DNA of 64,000 nt, taken from the NCBI RefSeq assembly GCF_009467795.1, contig NZ_WIAX01000008.1, forward strand, positions 142,921-206,920, read 5' to 3'. The position numbers and the translations under genes were made by a program. Positions 42,364 through 50,256 of this stretch are shown here, piece after piece. The DNA comes from Nesterenkonia halophila (GTDB lineage: Bacteria > Actinomycetota > Actinomycetes > Actinomycetales > Micrococcaceae). A model generated the notes under the pieces. It did not search any database. It saw only the letters and a list, made by a program, of their open reading frames with translations, and was not told the origin of the DNA. How positions within the stretch are numbered: the stretch's first letter is position 1; each line of letters begins with the position of its first letter.

Positions 42364-43929
42364 TCAGGGACGCGGCGGCGGCGTCGGGGCGCCGCGCGGC
42401 GGGGCGAGCTTGCGCACCCGCGGGATCGTCGACGTCGTCTGCTGGTTCCCTCCCCGCTCGCCGGTGCTCTGCTCCGCGGCCGCGCCTGCGCCGGCCGGGC
42501 GGGCCCGATGCGGCGAGGGATCCCAGCCGCGGTCGACCACGCGGCGCTGCATCAGGATCGCCGCGGCCAGGATGAACAGCCCGATCAGGGCGATGACCAC
42601 CAGTCCGGCGACGGTGCCCAGCTGGGCGCCGTAGCCGATGAGCAGGCCGAACCAGCCGAAGTCGGTGTCGCCGAAGGTGGTGTTCAGATCGCCCATGTCG
42701 CCGAGGACGCCGAGCAGCAGCGCCGGCAGGAAGGTGATCATCAGCCCGTTGACGAACCCGCCGGCCACGGCGCCGCGCCGCCCGCCGGTGGCGTTGCCGT
42801 AGACCCCGGCCGCACCGCCGGTGAAGAAATGCGGCACCAGCCCGGGCAGGATCAGCGCCAGCCCGAGGATCGGGTTGAGCCACAGCGAGAGCGCGGCCAG
42901 GCCGAGCAGGCCGCCGACGAAGCTGGAGAGGAAGCCGACCAGCACTGCGTTCTGCGCGTACGGGAAGACGATCGGCGCGTCCAGCGCCGGGATCGCGCCG
43001 GGGACCAGCTTCGCGGCGATTCCCTGGAACGCCGGCACGATCTCGCCGAGGATGGTGCGCACCCCGAAGAGGATCACCGCCACCGCGATGCCGAACTGCA
43101 GCCCCTGGGTGACCGACTGCATCAAGAAGTTCCCCGGCCCGGAGGCCCCGTCGTCGAAGGCCGTGTAGGCGGCCTCGCCCTCGCGGACCAGCGAGATCAG
43201 CGCGACGACGACGTACATCAGCACCATCGACAGCGCGGTGGCGACCATCGAGTCGCGCAGGAAGCGCAGCGACTCCGGCAGCCGCAGCTCCTCGGTGGAG
43301 CGGCTGGAGCGGCCACCGACGGCGCGGCCGACGGCGCCGGCGGCCACATAGCCGGCCGTGCCGAAGTGCCCGATGGCCACGCTGTCGTCGCCGGTGATGC
43401 GCCGGGTCCACGGATGCGCCAGCGCCGGCAGCGAGACCATCAGGATGCCCAGCAGGGCGCCGCCGAGGAGCACGGTCACCGTGCCGGAGAAGCCGGCCGT
43501 CGCCAGCACGATGGTCAGCAGCGTGGCCATGAAGAGGATGTGGTGGCCGGTGAGGAAGACATAGCGCAGCGGGGTGAAGCGCGCCAGCACCAGCGAGATC
43601 GCGAAGCCCAGGATCATCAGCCAGGCCACCTGCGCGCCGTGCTCCTGCTGCGCGATGCCGACGATCGCCTCATTGGTCGGGATGACTCCCTGGGCGCCGG
43701 TGGCGCCGCGGATCATCGACCCCAGCGGATCCAGCGAGGCGGTGACCAGCGTGGCCCCGGCGCCGATGAGCAGGAAGCCCAGCGTGGCCTTCAGCCCGCC
43801 GCCGATCACCTGGCCGACGGATCGGCGCAGGGCGATGAGCCCGACGGCGGTGATCAGGCCGATGAGGAACGCGGGGACGCTGAGGATCTCGTTGACGAGG
43901 AACTCGGCGAGGGCGACGAGCCAGTCCAT
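42364..43929 (-). CDS. ulaA: PTS ascorbate-type transporter, IIC component
   Basis: An integral membrane permease of 521 residues with about ten hydrophobic segments, of the PTS ascorbate/SgaT (UlaA) family. Typical stretches are RRSVGQVIGGGLKATLGFLLIGAGA, GHHILFMATLL, and GVIPTNEAIVGIAQQEHG. It would transport L-ascorbate or a related sugar acid with phosphorylation by IIB. A Pro-rich cytoplasmic tail ends the protein. CAGGAGTC precedes ATG 43929. It is downstream of the IIA-IIB gene (56-base gap). No ascorbate catabolic genes (ulaD, E, F or G) are in the window, so the substrate is tentative. Confidence 0.88.
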   Translation of the reverse strand: MDWLVALAEFLVNEILSVPAFLIGLITAVGLIALRRSVGQVIGGGLKATLGFLLIGAGATLVTASLDPLGSMIRGATGAQGVIPTNEAIVGIAQQEHGAQVAWLMILGFAISLVLARFTPLRYVFLTGHHILFMATLLTIVLATAGFSGTVTVLLGGALLGILMVSLPALAHPWTRRITGDDSVAIGHFGTAGYVAAGAVGRAVGGRSSRSTEELRLPESLRFLRDSMVATALSMVLMYVVVALISLVREGEAAYTAFDDGASGPGNFLMQSVTQGLQFGIAVAVILFGVRTILGEIVPAFQGIAAKLVPGAIPALDAPIVFPYAQNAVLVGFLSSFVGGLLGLAALSLWLNPILGLALILPGLVPHFFTGGAAGVYGNATGGRRGAVAGGFVNGLMITFLPALLLGVLGDMGDLNTTFGDTDFGWFGLLIGYGAQLGTVAGLVVIALIGLFILAAAILMQRRVVDRGWDPSPHRARPAGAGAAAEQSTGERGGNQQTTSTIPRVRKLAPPRGAPTPPPRP

Positions 43930-43985
43930 GGTGTGAGACTCCTGGGGCGTGAGCTGGCGGGTGTGCGGTGTGCGGGGCGCGTCGG

Positions 43986-44879
43986 TCAGACGTCGTAGAG
44001 GTCGCGCAGCGCGGCGTCGAGCTCGGCGGTGCTGGTGAAGTTCTCCACCACGCGGACCGGCACGTCGACGGCGCCGAGCGTCTTGGCGATCTCGCCGGAG
44101 GTCAGGATGGCCGTAGCCTCGGAGGTGCGGCCGCGCGCAGAGATGGTGTCGGTCGCCTCGACGGTGACGAACGGAGCCCAGCGCCAGGTCTCGAGCACCT
44201 GCTCGAGCGTGTTCTTCAGGAACAGCGAGGTGCCCAGCCCGTTGCCGCAGACGGTCAGGATCAGGTGCTGATCAGTCGTCCGCGCGGCGGCGTCGGAGCC
44301 CTGAGCCGACTCCTCGGCGGCTTCCTCCGCGGCGGGGTCTGCGCTCGCGGCGGCCGGCGTCGCGGGCTGCTCGTGCCGGCTCTCCGGCTGTTCGGCGGCG
44401 AGCAGAAGCTCGCGCAGCCGCCGCGGGGAGTCGGCGGCCTCCAGCTCCGCGCGCCGTCGCGGGTCGGCGAGCAGCCGGGCCAGCCGCGCCATCGCGCGGG
44501 TGTGGGCGACGTCGTCGTCGGCGGCCAGGCCGACCACCAGGCCGACCGGATCATGGCTGCCGTGGCCGAAGGGCACCGGCTCGGCCAGCCGCACCCAGGA
44601 CAGCCCGGTGCGTGCCACGCCGGCGGTGGGGCGGGCGTGGGCCAGGGCGAAGCCCGGGGCGACCACGATATAGGGGCCGTGCTCCTCGACCAGCCGCCGC
44701 ATCGCCGCGGTGTAGTCGTCGTCTGCGACGCCGGCGGCGACCAGCAGCCGGCCCGCCTCGTCGACGGCCTCGCGCCAGTCGGCGGCGGCGACGTCGAGTG
44801 CGATCGACTCCTCGGCCAGCAGGGCGGCCGGCGAGTCGGCCTGCTGGTCGTCGGACGAATGTGAGGTGGGTGACGCCAT
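43986..44879 (-). CDS. PTS fused IIA-IIB component, ascorbate/mannitol type
   Basis: A 297-residue fusion. The N-terminal EIIA type-2 domain (about 15-160) has the phospho-histidine H81 in FALAHARP. An Ala/Glu-rich linker follows (about 165-200), then an EIIB lactose/ascorbate-like domain (about 205-295) with phospho-cysteine C211 in LTVCGNGLGTS. It passes phosphate from HPr to the incoming sugar on UlaA. ATG 44879 has no ribosome binding site; TACCGT ends 7 bases before it, fitting a leaderless message. A GTG at 44927 in frame is an alternative start. In E. coli ulaB and ulaC are separate genes, so the fusion is notable. Confidence 0.87.
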   Translation of the reverse strand: MASPTSHSSDDQQADSPAALLAEESIALDVAAADWREAVDEAGRLLVAAGVADDDYTAAMRRLVEEHGPYIVVAPGFALAHARPTAGVARTGLSWVRLAEPVPFGHGSHDPVGLVVGLAADDDVAHTRAMARLARLLADPRRRAELEAADSPRRLRELLLAAEQPESRHEQPATPAAASADPAAEEAAEESAQGSDAAARTTDQHLILTVCGNGLGTSLFLKNTLEQVLETWRWAPFVTVEATDTISARGRTSEATAILTSGEIAKTLGAVDVPVRVVENFTSTAELDAALRDLYDV

Positions 44880-44935
44880 GGAGGGAACGGTAGCACCGGC
44901 TGACAGGTCATCGGCACCGTGGTTCACTGGGTGAC

Positions 44936-45220
44936 ATGGAGATTCGGCACATCCGCGTGACCGGCACGGTCCAGGGGGTCTTCTACCGGGCCTCGGCCCA
45001 GTCGCGGGCGGTCCAGCTGGGACTGGCCGGCTGGGTCCGCAACGTCGCCGACGGCGCCGTCGAGCTCCTCGCCGCCGGCGAGCCGGAGGCGGTCGAGGAG
45101 CTCGTCGCCTGGTGCCGCCGCGGCCCCGAGCACGCCGTCGTCGACGAGCTCGCCGTCCGCCCGGCCACCGAGGAGGAGCGCTCCGCGCTGCCGGAGGCGG
45201 ACTTCGAGATCCGGCGCTGA
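44936..45220 (+). CDS. acyP: acylphosphatase
   Basis: A 94-residue acylphosphatase that hydrolyses carboxyl-phosphate bonds. VTGTVQGVFYRASAQ carries the catalytic Arg and phosphate loop (GVFYR), and GWVRNVADGAVELLAAGE carries the Asn-containing second motif. Its start lies only 57 bases from the divergent PTS start. There is no ribosome binding site, so it may be leaderless. Convergent with the S9 peptidase gene over a terminator. Confidence 0.94.
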   Translation: MEIRHIRVTGTVQGVFYRASAQSRAVQLGLAGWVRNVADGAVELLAAGEPEAVEELVAWCRRGPEHAVVDELAVRPATEEERSALPEADFEIRR

Positions 45221-45223
45221 GCC

Positions 45224-45254
45224 GCCCCGCCCGGCCGTCGTCGCCGGGTGGGGC
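45224..45254. terminator. bidirectional terminator between acyP and the S9 peptidase gene
   Basis: 12-bp stem (45224-45235 with 45243-45254; one G-U type mismatch) and a 7-nt loop. Confidence 0.7.
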
Positions 45255-45267
45255 GTCCCGGGCGGAG

Positions 45268-47415
45268 TCACTCCGCCGGCGGGGTGAGCCCCAGCGTCGT
45301 CGGCAGCTCCGGAGCCTCGCCTCGGACGTGCTCCGCCAGGAACGCGATGACCACCTGATACCAGAGCTTCGCGTGGTGCGGGGTGAGCACCCAATGGTTC
45401 TCCTGCGGGAAGTACAGGAACCGGTGGACGGTGTTCCCGTCGGCGTCGGCGGGCAGGCCCGACTGCTCCAGCAGCTCGTACCAGAGCCGCAGCCCCTCGC
45501 CGATCGGCACCCGGTAGTCCTTGTCCCCGTGGATGACCAGCATCGGCGTGCGGATCTCGGACACGAAGCGGTGCGGGGAGTGTTCGGCCTCCATCGCGGC
45601 GTCGATCTGCCGGCGCCAGAACGGCGACATGTCGGTGGTCGGGCCGAACTGGTCCAGGGCCCACAGCGAGGCGTGGGCGACGATCGCGTCGAAGCGGTCG
45701 GTGTGGCCGGCGACCCAGTTGGCCATGTAGCCGCCGAAGGAGCCGCCCATCGCCGCGGTCCGGGTCGCGTCGACGTCGTCGCGGGCCTCGGCGGCGTCGG
45801 TGATGGCCAGCAGGTCGGTGTAGGGCTTCTCGCCCCAGGCGTTCCAGCCGCGCTGGATGAACTCCTGGCCGTAGCCGGTGGACAGCGCCGGGTCCGGCAG
45901 CAGCACCGCGTAGCCCCGGGCGGCCAGCAGCCACGGGTTCCACCGCCAGGACCAGGCGTTCCAGGAGTTCAGCGGCCCGCCGTGGATCCAGAGCAGCAGC
46001 GGCGCCGGCGACGACGGAGCGTCCGGCGCGCCCTCGGCCTCCGTCCCGGGCAGCGCCAGCCAGGCGCGCACCCGGGCGCCGTCCTCGGCGACGGTCTCGA
46101 TCTCGGTCAGTCGGCCGGGCAGCTCGGGACGGCGCACCGGGTTCTCCAGCCGGGTGACCGTCCCGTCGGCCAGGTCCAGGCGGGCGACCTCGTTCGGGAA
46201 GGCGTAGCTGGCCCGCAGGCCGTAGACGTGGGCGCCGTCGGGGGAGACGACCGCCTCCGACCAGGTGGCTTCGTCGTCGGCGAGCACTGTGACCGTCCCG
46301 TCGGCGACGTCGAGCCGGAACACCGGGCCGCGGCCGTCGCGGTCGGCCAGGGCGATCACCGCCGAGCCGTCGGGCATCCAGTCGGCCGGGGTGAACCACA
46401 GCTCGGCCTCGGCCGAGGACTCGTCGACCAGCGGCGTCAGCGCGCCGGTCTCGAGGTCCAGGATGTGCAGCACCGGCCGCAGCGCCCGCTCGGGCACCGG
46501 TCGGCGGGTCACGGTGACCACGGCGGTGCGACCGTCCGGGCTGATCGGCCCGGGGGAGTACGTCGAGGCCGGGGCGTCGGCGAGCATCCGGCGCTCGCCG
46601 GCGGCGACGTCGACGACGGCCAGCCCGGTGCGCTGGTCGGCGGCCGGCTCCGGCAGGGTCACCGCGATCAGCGCGCGGGTGCCGTCCGGACTGAGGAACG
46701 CCTCGTCGCCGTAGTGCGTCCCGAGGTCGGCGGTCAGCGCGCGCAGGCGTCGCCGGGGCGGCTCGACTGTGGCCGGGGCGGCGGCGTCGTCGGGAGACTC
46801 CTCTCCGTCGACGGCGAAGAGGTGCGGCCGCGCCGGGCCCAGGTCGTGGTCCCAGTGCCGCACGGGGTAGCCGGTGTGCAGGATCGCCTGGACCTCGCCC
46901 TCGGCGCGGGCGGTCTGCAGCGCGGCGTGCTGGTCCTCGTCGGCGGCGCCCGGCAGCAGCGGGGCGGCGGCGAGCACGACGTCGGCGTCGGCGGCGCAGT
47001 GCACCGAGCTCACCCCGCCGGGGCGCCGATTCACCACCTCGGCCTCGCCGCCGTCGGCGGGCAGCCGCCAGAGCGCGGCGGTCTTCGCGTCCTCGGCGGA
47101 GCCGGACTCGTCGGGACGGGAGGAGGTGAACCAGAGGTCGCCGGCGGCGGAGAAGGTCGGTCCGGACTCGGCGGCCGAGCCGCGGGTGAGTCGGCGGGCC
47201 GCGCGCCCGCCGCGCGGGTCGACCTCCCAGAGGGCGGTGGTGTAGCCGGTGCCCTGCGCGTCGAGCGTGGAGACCGTGGTGACCAGGCGCTCGCCGTCGG
47301 GGCTCATGGCGAGTCCGGCCAGTCGTGGGAAGGCGACGTAGTGGTCCAGATCGTGGAACTCGCGGGCGCCGGACGGGCCGGCCGCCGCAGGCGACGTCGA
47401 TGTGGTGTCAGTCAT
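45268..47415 (-). CDS. S9-family peptidase (acylaminoacyl-peptidase/prolyl oligopeptidase type)
   Basis: A cytoplasmic serine peptidase of 715 residues. The N-terminal beta-propeller (about 25-430) has repeated 'SPDG' blade starts. The C-terminal alpha/beta hydrolase domain has the nucleophile S559 in MGGSFGGYMANW, the Asp in HGDKDYRVP and the His in FPQENHWV. It cleaves short peptides or blocked N-termini. There is no signal peptide. TAGAAC ends 6 bases before ATG 47415 with no ribosome binding site, pointing to a leaderless transcript. Confidence 0.92.
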   Translation of the reverse strand: MTDTTSTSPAAAGPSGAREFHDLDHYVAFPRLAGLAMSPDGERLVTTVSTLDAQGTGYTTALWEVDPRGGRAARRLTRGSAAESGPTFSAAGDLWFTSSRPDESGSAEDAKTAALWRLPADGGEAEVVNRRPGGVSSVHCAADADVVLAAAPLLPGAADEDQHAALQTARAEGEVQAILHTGYPVRHWDHDLGPARPHLFAVDGEESPDDAAAPATVEPPRRRLRALTADLGTHYGDEAFLSPDGTRALIAVTLPEPAADQRTGLAVVDVAAGERRMLADAPASTYSPGPISPDGRTAVVTVTRRPVPERALRPVLHILDLETGALTPLVDESSAEAELWFTPADWMPDGSAVIALADRDGRGPVFRLDVADGTVTVLADDEATWSEAVVSPDGAHVYGLRASYAFPNEVARLDLADGTVTRLENPVRRPELPGRLTEIETVAEDGARVRAWLALPGTEAEGAPDAPSSPAPLLLWIHGGPLNSWNAWSWRWNPWLLAARGYAVLLPDPALSTGYGQEFIQRGWNAWGEKPYTDLLAITDAAEARDDVDATRTAAMGGSFGGYMANWVAGHTDRFDAIVAHASLWALDQFGPTTDMSPFWRRQIDAAMEAEHSPHRFVSEIRTPMLVIHGDKDYRVPIGEGLRLWYELLEQSGLPADADGNTVHRFLYFPQENHWVLTPHHAKLWYQVVIAFLAEHVRGEAPELPTTLGLTPPAE

Positions 47416-47516
47416 AGTCCGGTTCTATCATCACGGCGGGACGAACAGGTTGCATCGAGCAACTGATGGCGCGCTGTGTCGTCGTCGCGCGCCGTCCAGC
47501 GTCGCCGCCGGGGCGA

Positions 47517-47531
47517 TACGCTGGTCGGATG
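47517..47531 (+). promoter_or_regulatory. leaderless start signal of tag
   Basis: TACGCT (47517-47522) is a good -10; its end is 6 bases before the ATG at 47529, so transcription should begin at or next to the start codon. No ribosome binding site is present. Confidence 0.5.
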
Positions 47532-48164
47532 AGCCAGCCGCACCGCACTCCCGACGGCCTCGAGTCCGCCGGCACCGGCGTCGCCGTCGGCGAGGACGGG
47601 CTGGCCCGCACGCCCTGGGCGCTGGGCAGCGCGATGCTGCGCGAGTACTACGACCACGAATGGGGCATGCCCGTCCGCGACGAGCGCGGGCTCTTCGAAC
47701 GACTGAGCCTGGAGGGCTTCCAGTCAGGGCTGTCCTGGGCGACGATCCTGGCCAAGCGGGAGAATCTCCGCGCCGCCTTCGCCCGCTTCGACCCGGACAC
47801 GGTGGCGGCCTTCGACGAGACCGACGTCGAGCGGCTGCTGGCCGACGCCGGCATCATCCGCCACCGCGGCAAGATCACCGCGACGATCGGCAACGCTCGC
47901 GCGACGGCGGCGCTGCGCGACCACAGCGGCCTCGCCGAGCTCATCTGGTCGCATCAGCCGGCGACGACGCCGCGACCGCGGGTGGTCGAGGAGATCCCCA
48001 CACGCTCGCCGGAGTCCGAGGCGCTGGCGAAGCGGCTGCGGGCGGCCGGGTTCCGCTTCGTCGGGCCGACGACGATGTTCGCGCTGATGGAGGCGGTCGG
48101 AATCGTCGACACCCACCTGATGGGCTCGCACCGGCGCGGCGCCTCCGGAGTCTGGTCGGAGTGA
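47529..48164 (+). CDS. tag: DNA-3-methyladenine glycosylase I
   Basis: Base-excision repair enzyme of 211 residues that removes 3-methyladenine. The family start motif REYYDHEWGMPVRDERGLFERLSLEGFQSGLSW (shown here by its first and core parts: DHEWG and FQSGLSW) is clear. The C-terminal THLMGSHRR carries zinc-ligand-type residues; the usual Cys near the N-terminus is not seen (LARTPWA stands in place of RCxWA). Convergent with the CDF gene, 17-base gap. Confidence 0.9.
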   Translation: MSQPHRTPDGLESAGTGVAVGEDGLARTPWALGSAMLREYYDHEWGMPVRDERGLFERLSLEGFQSGLSWATILAKRENLRAAFARFDPDTVAAFDETDVERLLADAGIIRHRGKITATIGNARATAALRDHSGLAELIWSHQPATTPRPRVVEEIPTRSPESEALAKRLRAAGFRFVGPTTMFALMEAVGIVDTHLMGSHRRGASGVWSE

Positions 48165-48181
48165 GAGCCGGGCCGGTCGGC

Positions 48182-49117
48182 TCAGTGGGCGTGGGCCTCG
48201 CCGGCGGCGACGTCGGCGGTCTCCAGCTGGAACGTCGCGTGCTCCAGCGTCACGTCGAAATGCTCGGCGACGCAGGTGCGCAGGTCCTGCAGCACCTGCG
48301 GGGCGTGGCCGTCGTGGAAGCAGTCGTCGTCGAGGACCACGTGCCCGCTGATCACCGGCAGGCCGGTGGCCACGGTGGAGGCGTGCAGATCGTGGACCTC
48401 GCGGACGTGGGGCATCGCGAGCATATGCTCGCGGACCTCCTCCAGATCGATGCCGCGCGGGGCGAACTCCAGCAGGATGCGTCCGGTCTCGCGCAGCAGC
48501 AGCGCCGCGCGCGGGACGATCAGCGCGGCGATGGCCAGCGCGGCCACGGCGTCGGCCTGCTGCCAGCCGGTCAGCGCCATCACCGCCGCGGCGATGATCA
48601 CCCCCAGCGAGCCGAGCGCATCGGCGGCGACCTCCAGGAAGGCCGCGCGCAGGTTGAGGTTCTCCCGCCGTCCGGCGGCGAGCACGCCCAGCGAGACGGT
48701 GTTGCCGACCAGTCCGACGACGCCGAAGACCAGCAGCTCCATCGGCGGCACATGCGGGGGAGCGGCGAGCCGGCCGACGCCGTCGACGGCGGCGTAGATG
48801 CCGATGCCCAGCAGCATCAGCGCCTGCACCGCCGCGGCGAGGACCTCCAGCCGGCGGAAGCCCCAGGTGCGTGTCGACGTCGCCGCCGCGCCGACGAGCA
48901 TCGCCGCGGCCAGCGCGACGACCAGCCCGACGGAGTCGGTCAGCGAGTGGACCGCGTCGGTCAGCAGCGCCAGCGAGCCGGTCAGCCAGGCGCCGACGAA
49001 CTGGGCGGCGACGACGCCGAGGGTCACCAGCAGCACCAGCTGCAGGCGACGGCGGTGGGACCGGCCGCCGCCGGCGACGTCGTCGACGCCGCCGGCGTGG
49101 GAATGTCCTGCGCCCAT
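48182..49117 (-). CDS. cation diffusion facilitator (Zn/Co/Cd exporter)
   Basis: A CDF transporter of 311 residues. A short His-containing start (GHSHAGG) and six membrane helices fall in about 25-215. Metal-site residues are in LLTDAVHSLTDSVGL (helix II, HxxxD) and EVAADALGSLGV (helix V, family D). The C-terminal cytoplasmic domain has VREVHDLHASTVATGLPVISGHVVL. It closely fits ZitB/CzcD-type Zn2+/H+ antiporters. AGGAGGTG lies before ATG 49117. Upstream there is a promoter with a repeated GATCAT element that may be its metal-responsive operator. Confidence 0.9.
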   Translation of the reverse strand: MGAGHSHAGGVDDVAGGGRSHRRRLQLVLLVTLGVVAAQFVGAWLTGSLALLTDAVHSLTDSVGLVVALAAAMLVGAAATSTRTWGFRRLEVLAAAVQALMLLGIGIYAAVDGVGRLAAPPHVPPMELLVFGVVGLVGNTVSLGVLAAGRRENLNLRAAFLEVAADALGSLGVIIAAAVMALTGWQQADAVAALAIAALIVPRAALLLRETGRILLEFAPRGIDLEEVREHMLAMPHVREVHDLHASTVATGLPVISGHVVLDDDCFHDGHAPQVLQDLRTCVAEHFDVTLEHATFQLETADVAAGEAHAH

Positions 49118-49195
49118 CGGTGCACCTCCTCGGCCGGCCCGTCGTCCGCGCTGTCGTCCTCGTCGTCGCGCCGGGGCGCGGGCGAGAGGGAAAAA

Positions 49196-49219
49196 GATCA
49201 TGCCTGCGTGATCATTTTA
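49196..49219 (-). promoter_or_regulatory. promoter and operator-like repeat of the CDF gene
   Basis: On the minus strand TAAAAT (49214-49219) is a good -10. Overlapping its downstream edge is GATCAT-N8-GATCAT (49196-49215), where a repressor would block initiation. No repressor gene is adjacent. Confidence 0.45.
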
Positions 49220-49326
49220 CGGCCGGGAGGGTGCGCGAGCATAAGGTGCGACTGCTGTCCAGAAGCATTCTCAGCACGGGCGGGCCCGCTGCGAGGGCCC
49301 GGTCTCCTGGGCGGGACGCCGGCGGC

Positions 49327-49857
49327 TCAGGCCGAGTCGGCGGTGAACCAGCGGTTGGCCGAGGGCAGCCAGAGCAGGGCCACCATGGCGGCCATGAGGA
49401 GCAGGTCCCAGCGGAAGCCCATCTCCAGCACGCTGGGATAGGCCCAGTCGCGCAGCACCGCCTCGAGTCCGGCGACCAGCACAGTGACGGTCAGCGCGGC
49501 GCGGACCCACTCGAGGCGCTCGGGCACTTTGAGCGCGAGCACGATCTGCAGCCCGGCCAGCACGATGTTGACCCCCAGGGCCAGCAGGCCCGCGAGGCCG
49601 GCCAGCACCCCGTCCAGCCGCATCAGCGACTGCAGCCCGGCGAGGTGGATCAGGAAGCTCGGCAGCAGGAACAGCGCCGTGATGCCCACGACGCCGAGCA
49701 GGCCGAAGCAGGCGATCCGCACCGTCAGCGGCAGCCGCCCCGCGTGCAGCAGCACGCTCGGGCCGATGGTCGGCACGACGTCGGAGACGCGGCGCGGCCA
49801 GTGCGACGGCAGCCGGTAGGCGGAGCCGGCGCCGGAGGTGTCCTGAGAGGTGTCCAT
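49327..49857 (-). CDS. four-helix membrane protein, unknown
   Basis: A 176-residue membrane protein with four hydrophobic segments (about 46-68, 78-106, 113-132 and 145-163) after a polar N-terminus of ~40 residues. The family is not recognised. GGAG lies 5 bases before ATG 49857; an ATG four codons upstream is possible. It has the same strand as the CDF gene but is separated from it by 209 bases, which include the CDF promoter. Divergent from the Mrp antiporter operon. Confidence 0.7.
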   Translation of the reverse strand: MDTSQDTSGAGSAYRLPSHWPRRVSDVVPTIGPSVLLHAGRLPLTVRIACFGLLGVVGITALFLLPSFLIHLAGLQSLMRLDGVLAGLAGLLALGVNIVLAGLQIVLALKVPERLEWVRAALTVTVLVAGLEAVLRDWAYPSVLEMGFRWDLLLMAAMVALLWLPSANRWFTADSA

Positions 49858-49937
49858 GATGCTCCACATCATAGCCGCGCGACCGCGTCCCCGTGGGGAT
49901 CCGCCGGGCGCGCCGCTTCCGTGGCCGGGGCGGCGAA

Positions 49938-49967
49938 TTGCCGCGGCTGTGCGCGGATCGGTAGAGT
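49938..49967 (+). promoter_or_regulatory. promoter of the mnh (mrp) operon
   Basis: TTGCCG (49938-49943), an 18-bp spacer and TAGAGT (49962-49967) make one of the best promoters in the window. It predicts a transcript beginning near 49974, with ~127 nt before the leader ORF and ~280 nt before mnhA. Confidence 0.6.
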
Positions 49968-50100
49968 CGTCGTCGGTGTGCCGGGAAGACTGGTCGGCGA
50001 ATCTGAGCGCGTCCGCGGAGCCGTGATCCGCAGTCCCCGGAGTCCGGGAGGCCGCCCTGCGGCGCCCGCTCCGCGTTCCACCGCACCGACAGGAGGCACG

Positions 50101-50256
50101 ATGCATCCGCCCGCCCGATCGACGTCCCGCCGCCAGGCCGGGCGCCGCGCCGCGCCCCTGACGCCGGGGGCCCCGGTGCTCGGGGCCCCGGAGGCCCGCG
50201 GCCTCCTCGAGCCCCGGCGGACGAGCGCCGCGACGCGGGCGGGGGCGATCCGATGA
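50101..50256 (+). CDS. small ORF (51 aa) translationally coupled to mnhA
   Basis: A 51-codon ORF not recognised as any family. AGGAGG sits 6 bases before its ATG, the best ribosome binding site around, whereas mnhA itself has only a poor one. Its TGA overlaps the mnhA ATG (ATGA). The product is basic and Ala/Arg/Pro-rich (MHPPARSTSRRQAGRRAA at the start, ATRAGAIR at the end), with no membrane segment. The layout suggests it either encodes a small protein or serves as a leader peptide whose translation delivers ribosomes to mnhA. Confidence 0.55.
   Translation: MHPPARSTSRRQAGRRAAPLTPGAPVLGAPEARGLLEPRRTSAATRAGAIR

Noticed and set aside
47402..49441. Plus-strand frame running through tag and opposite the CDF gene
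   Set aside because: It shifts out of the tag frame and continues as the antisense of the CDF gene; no family resemblance.
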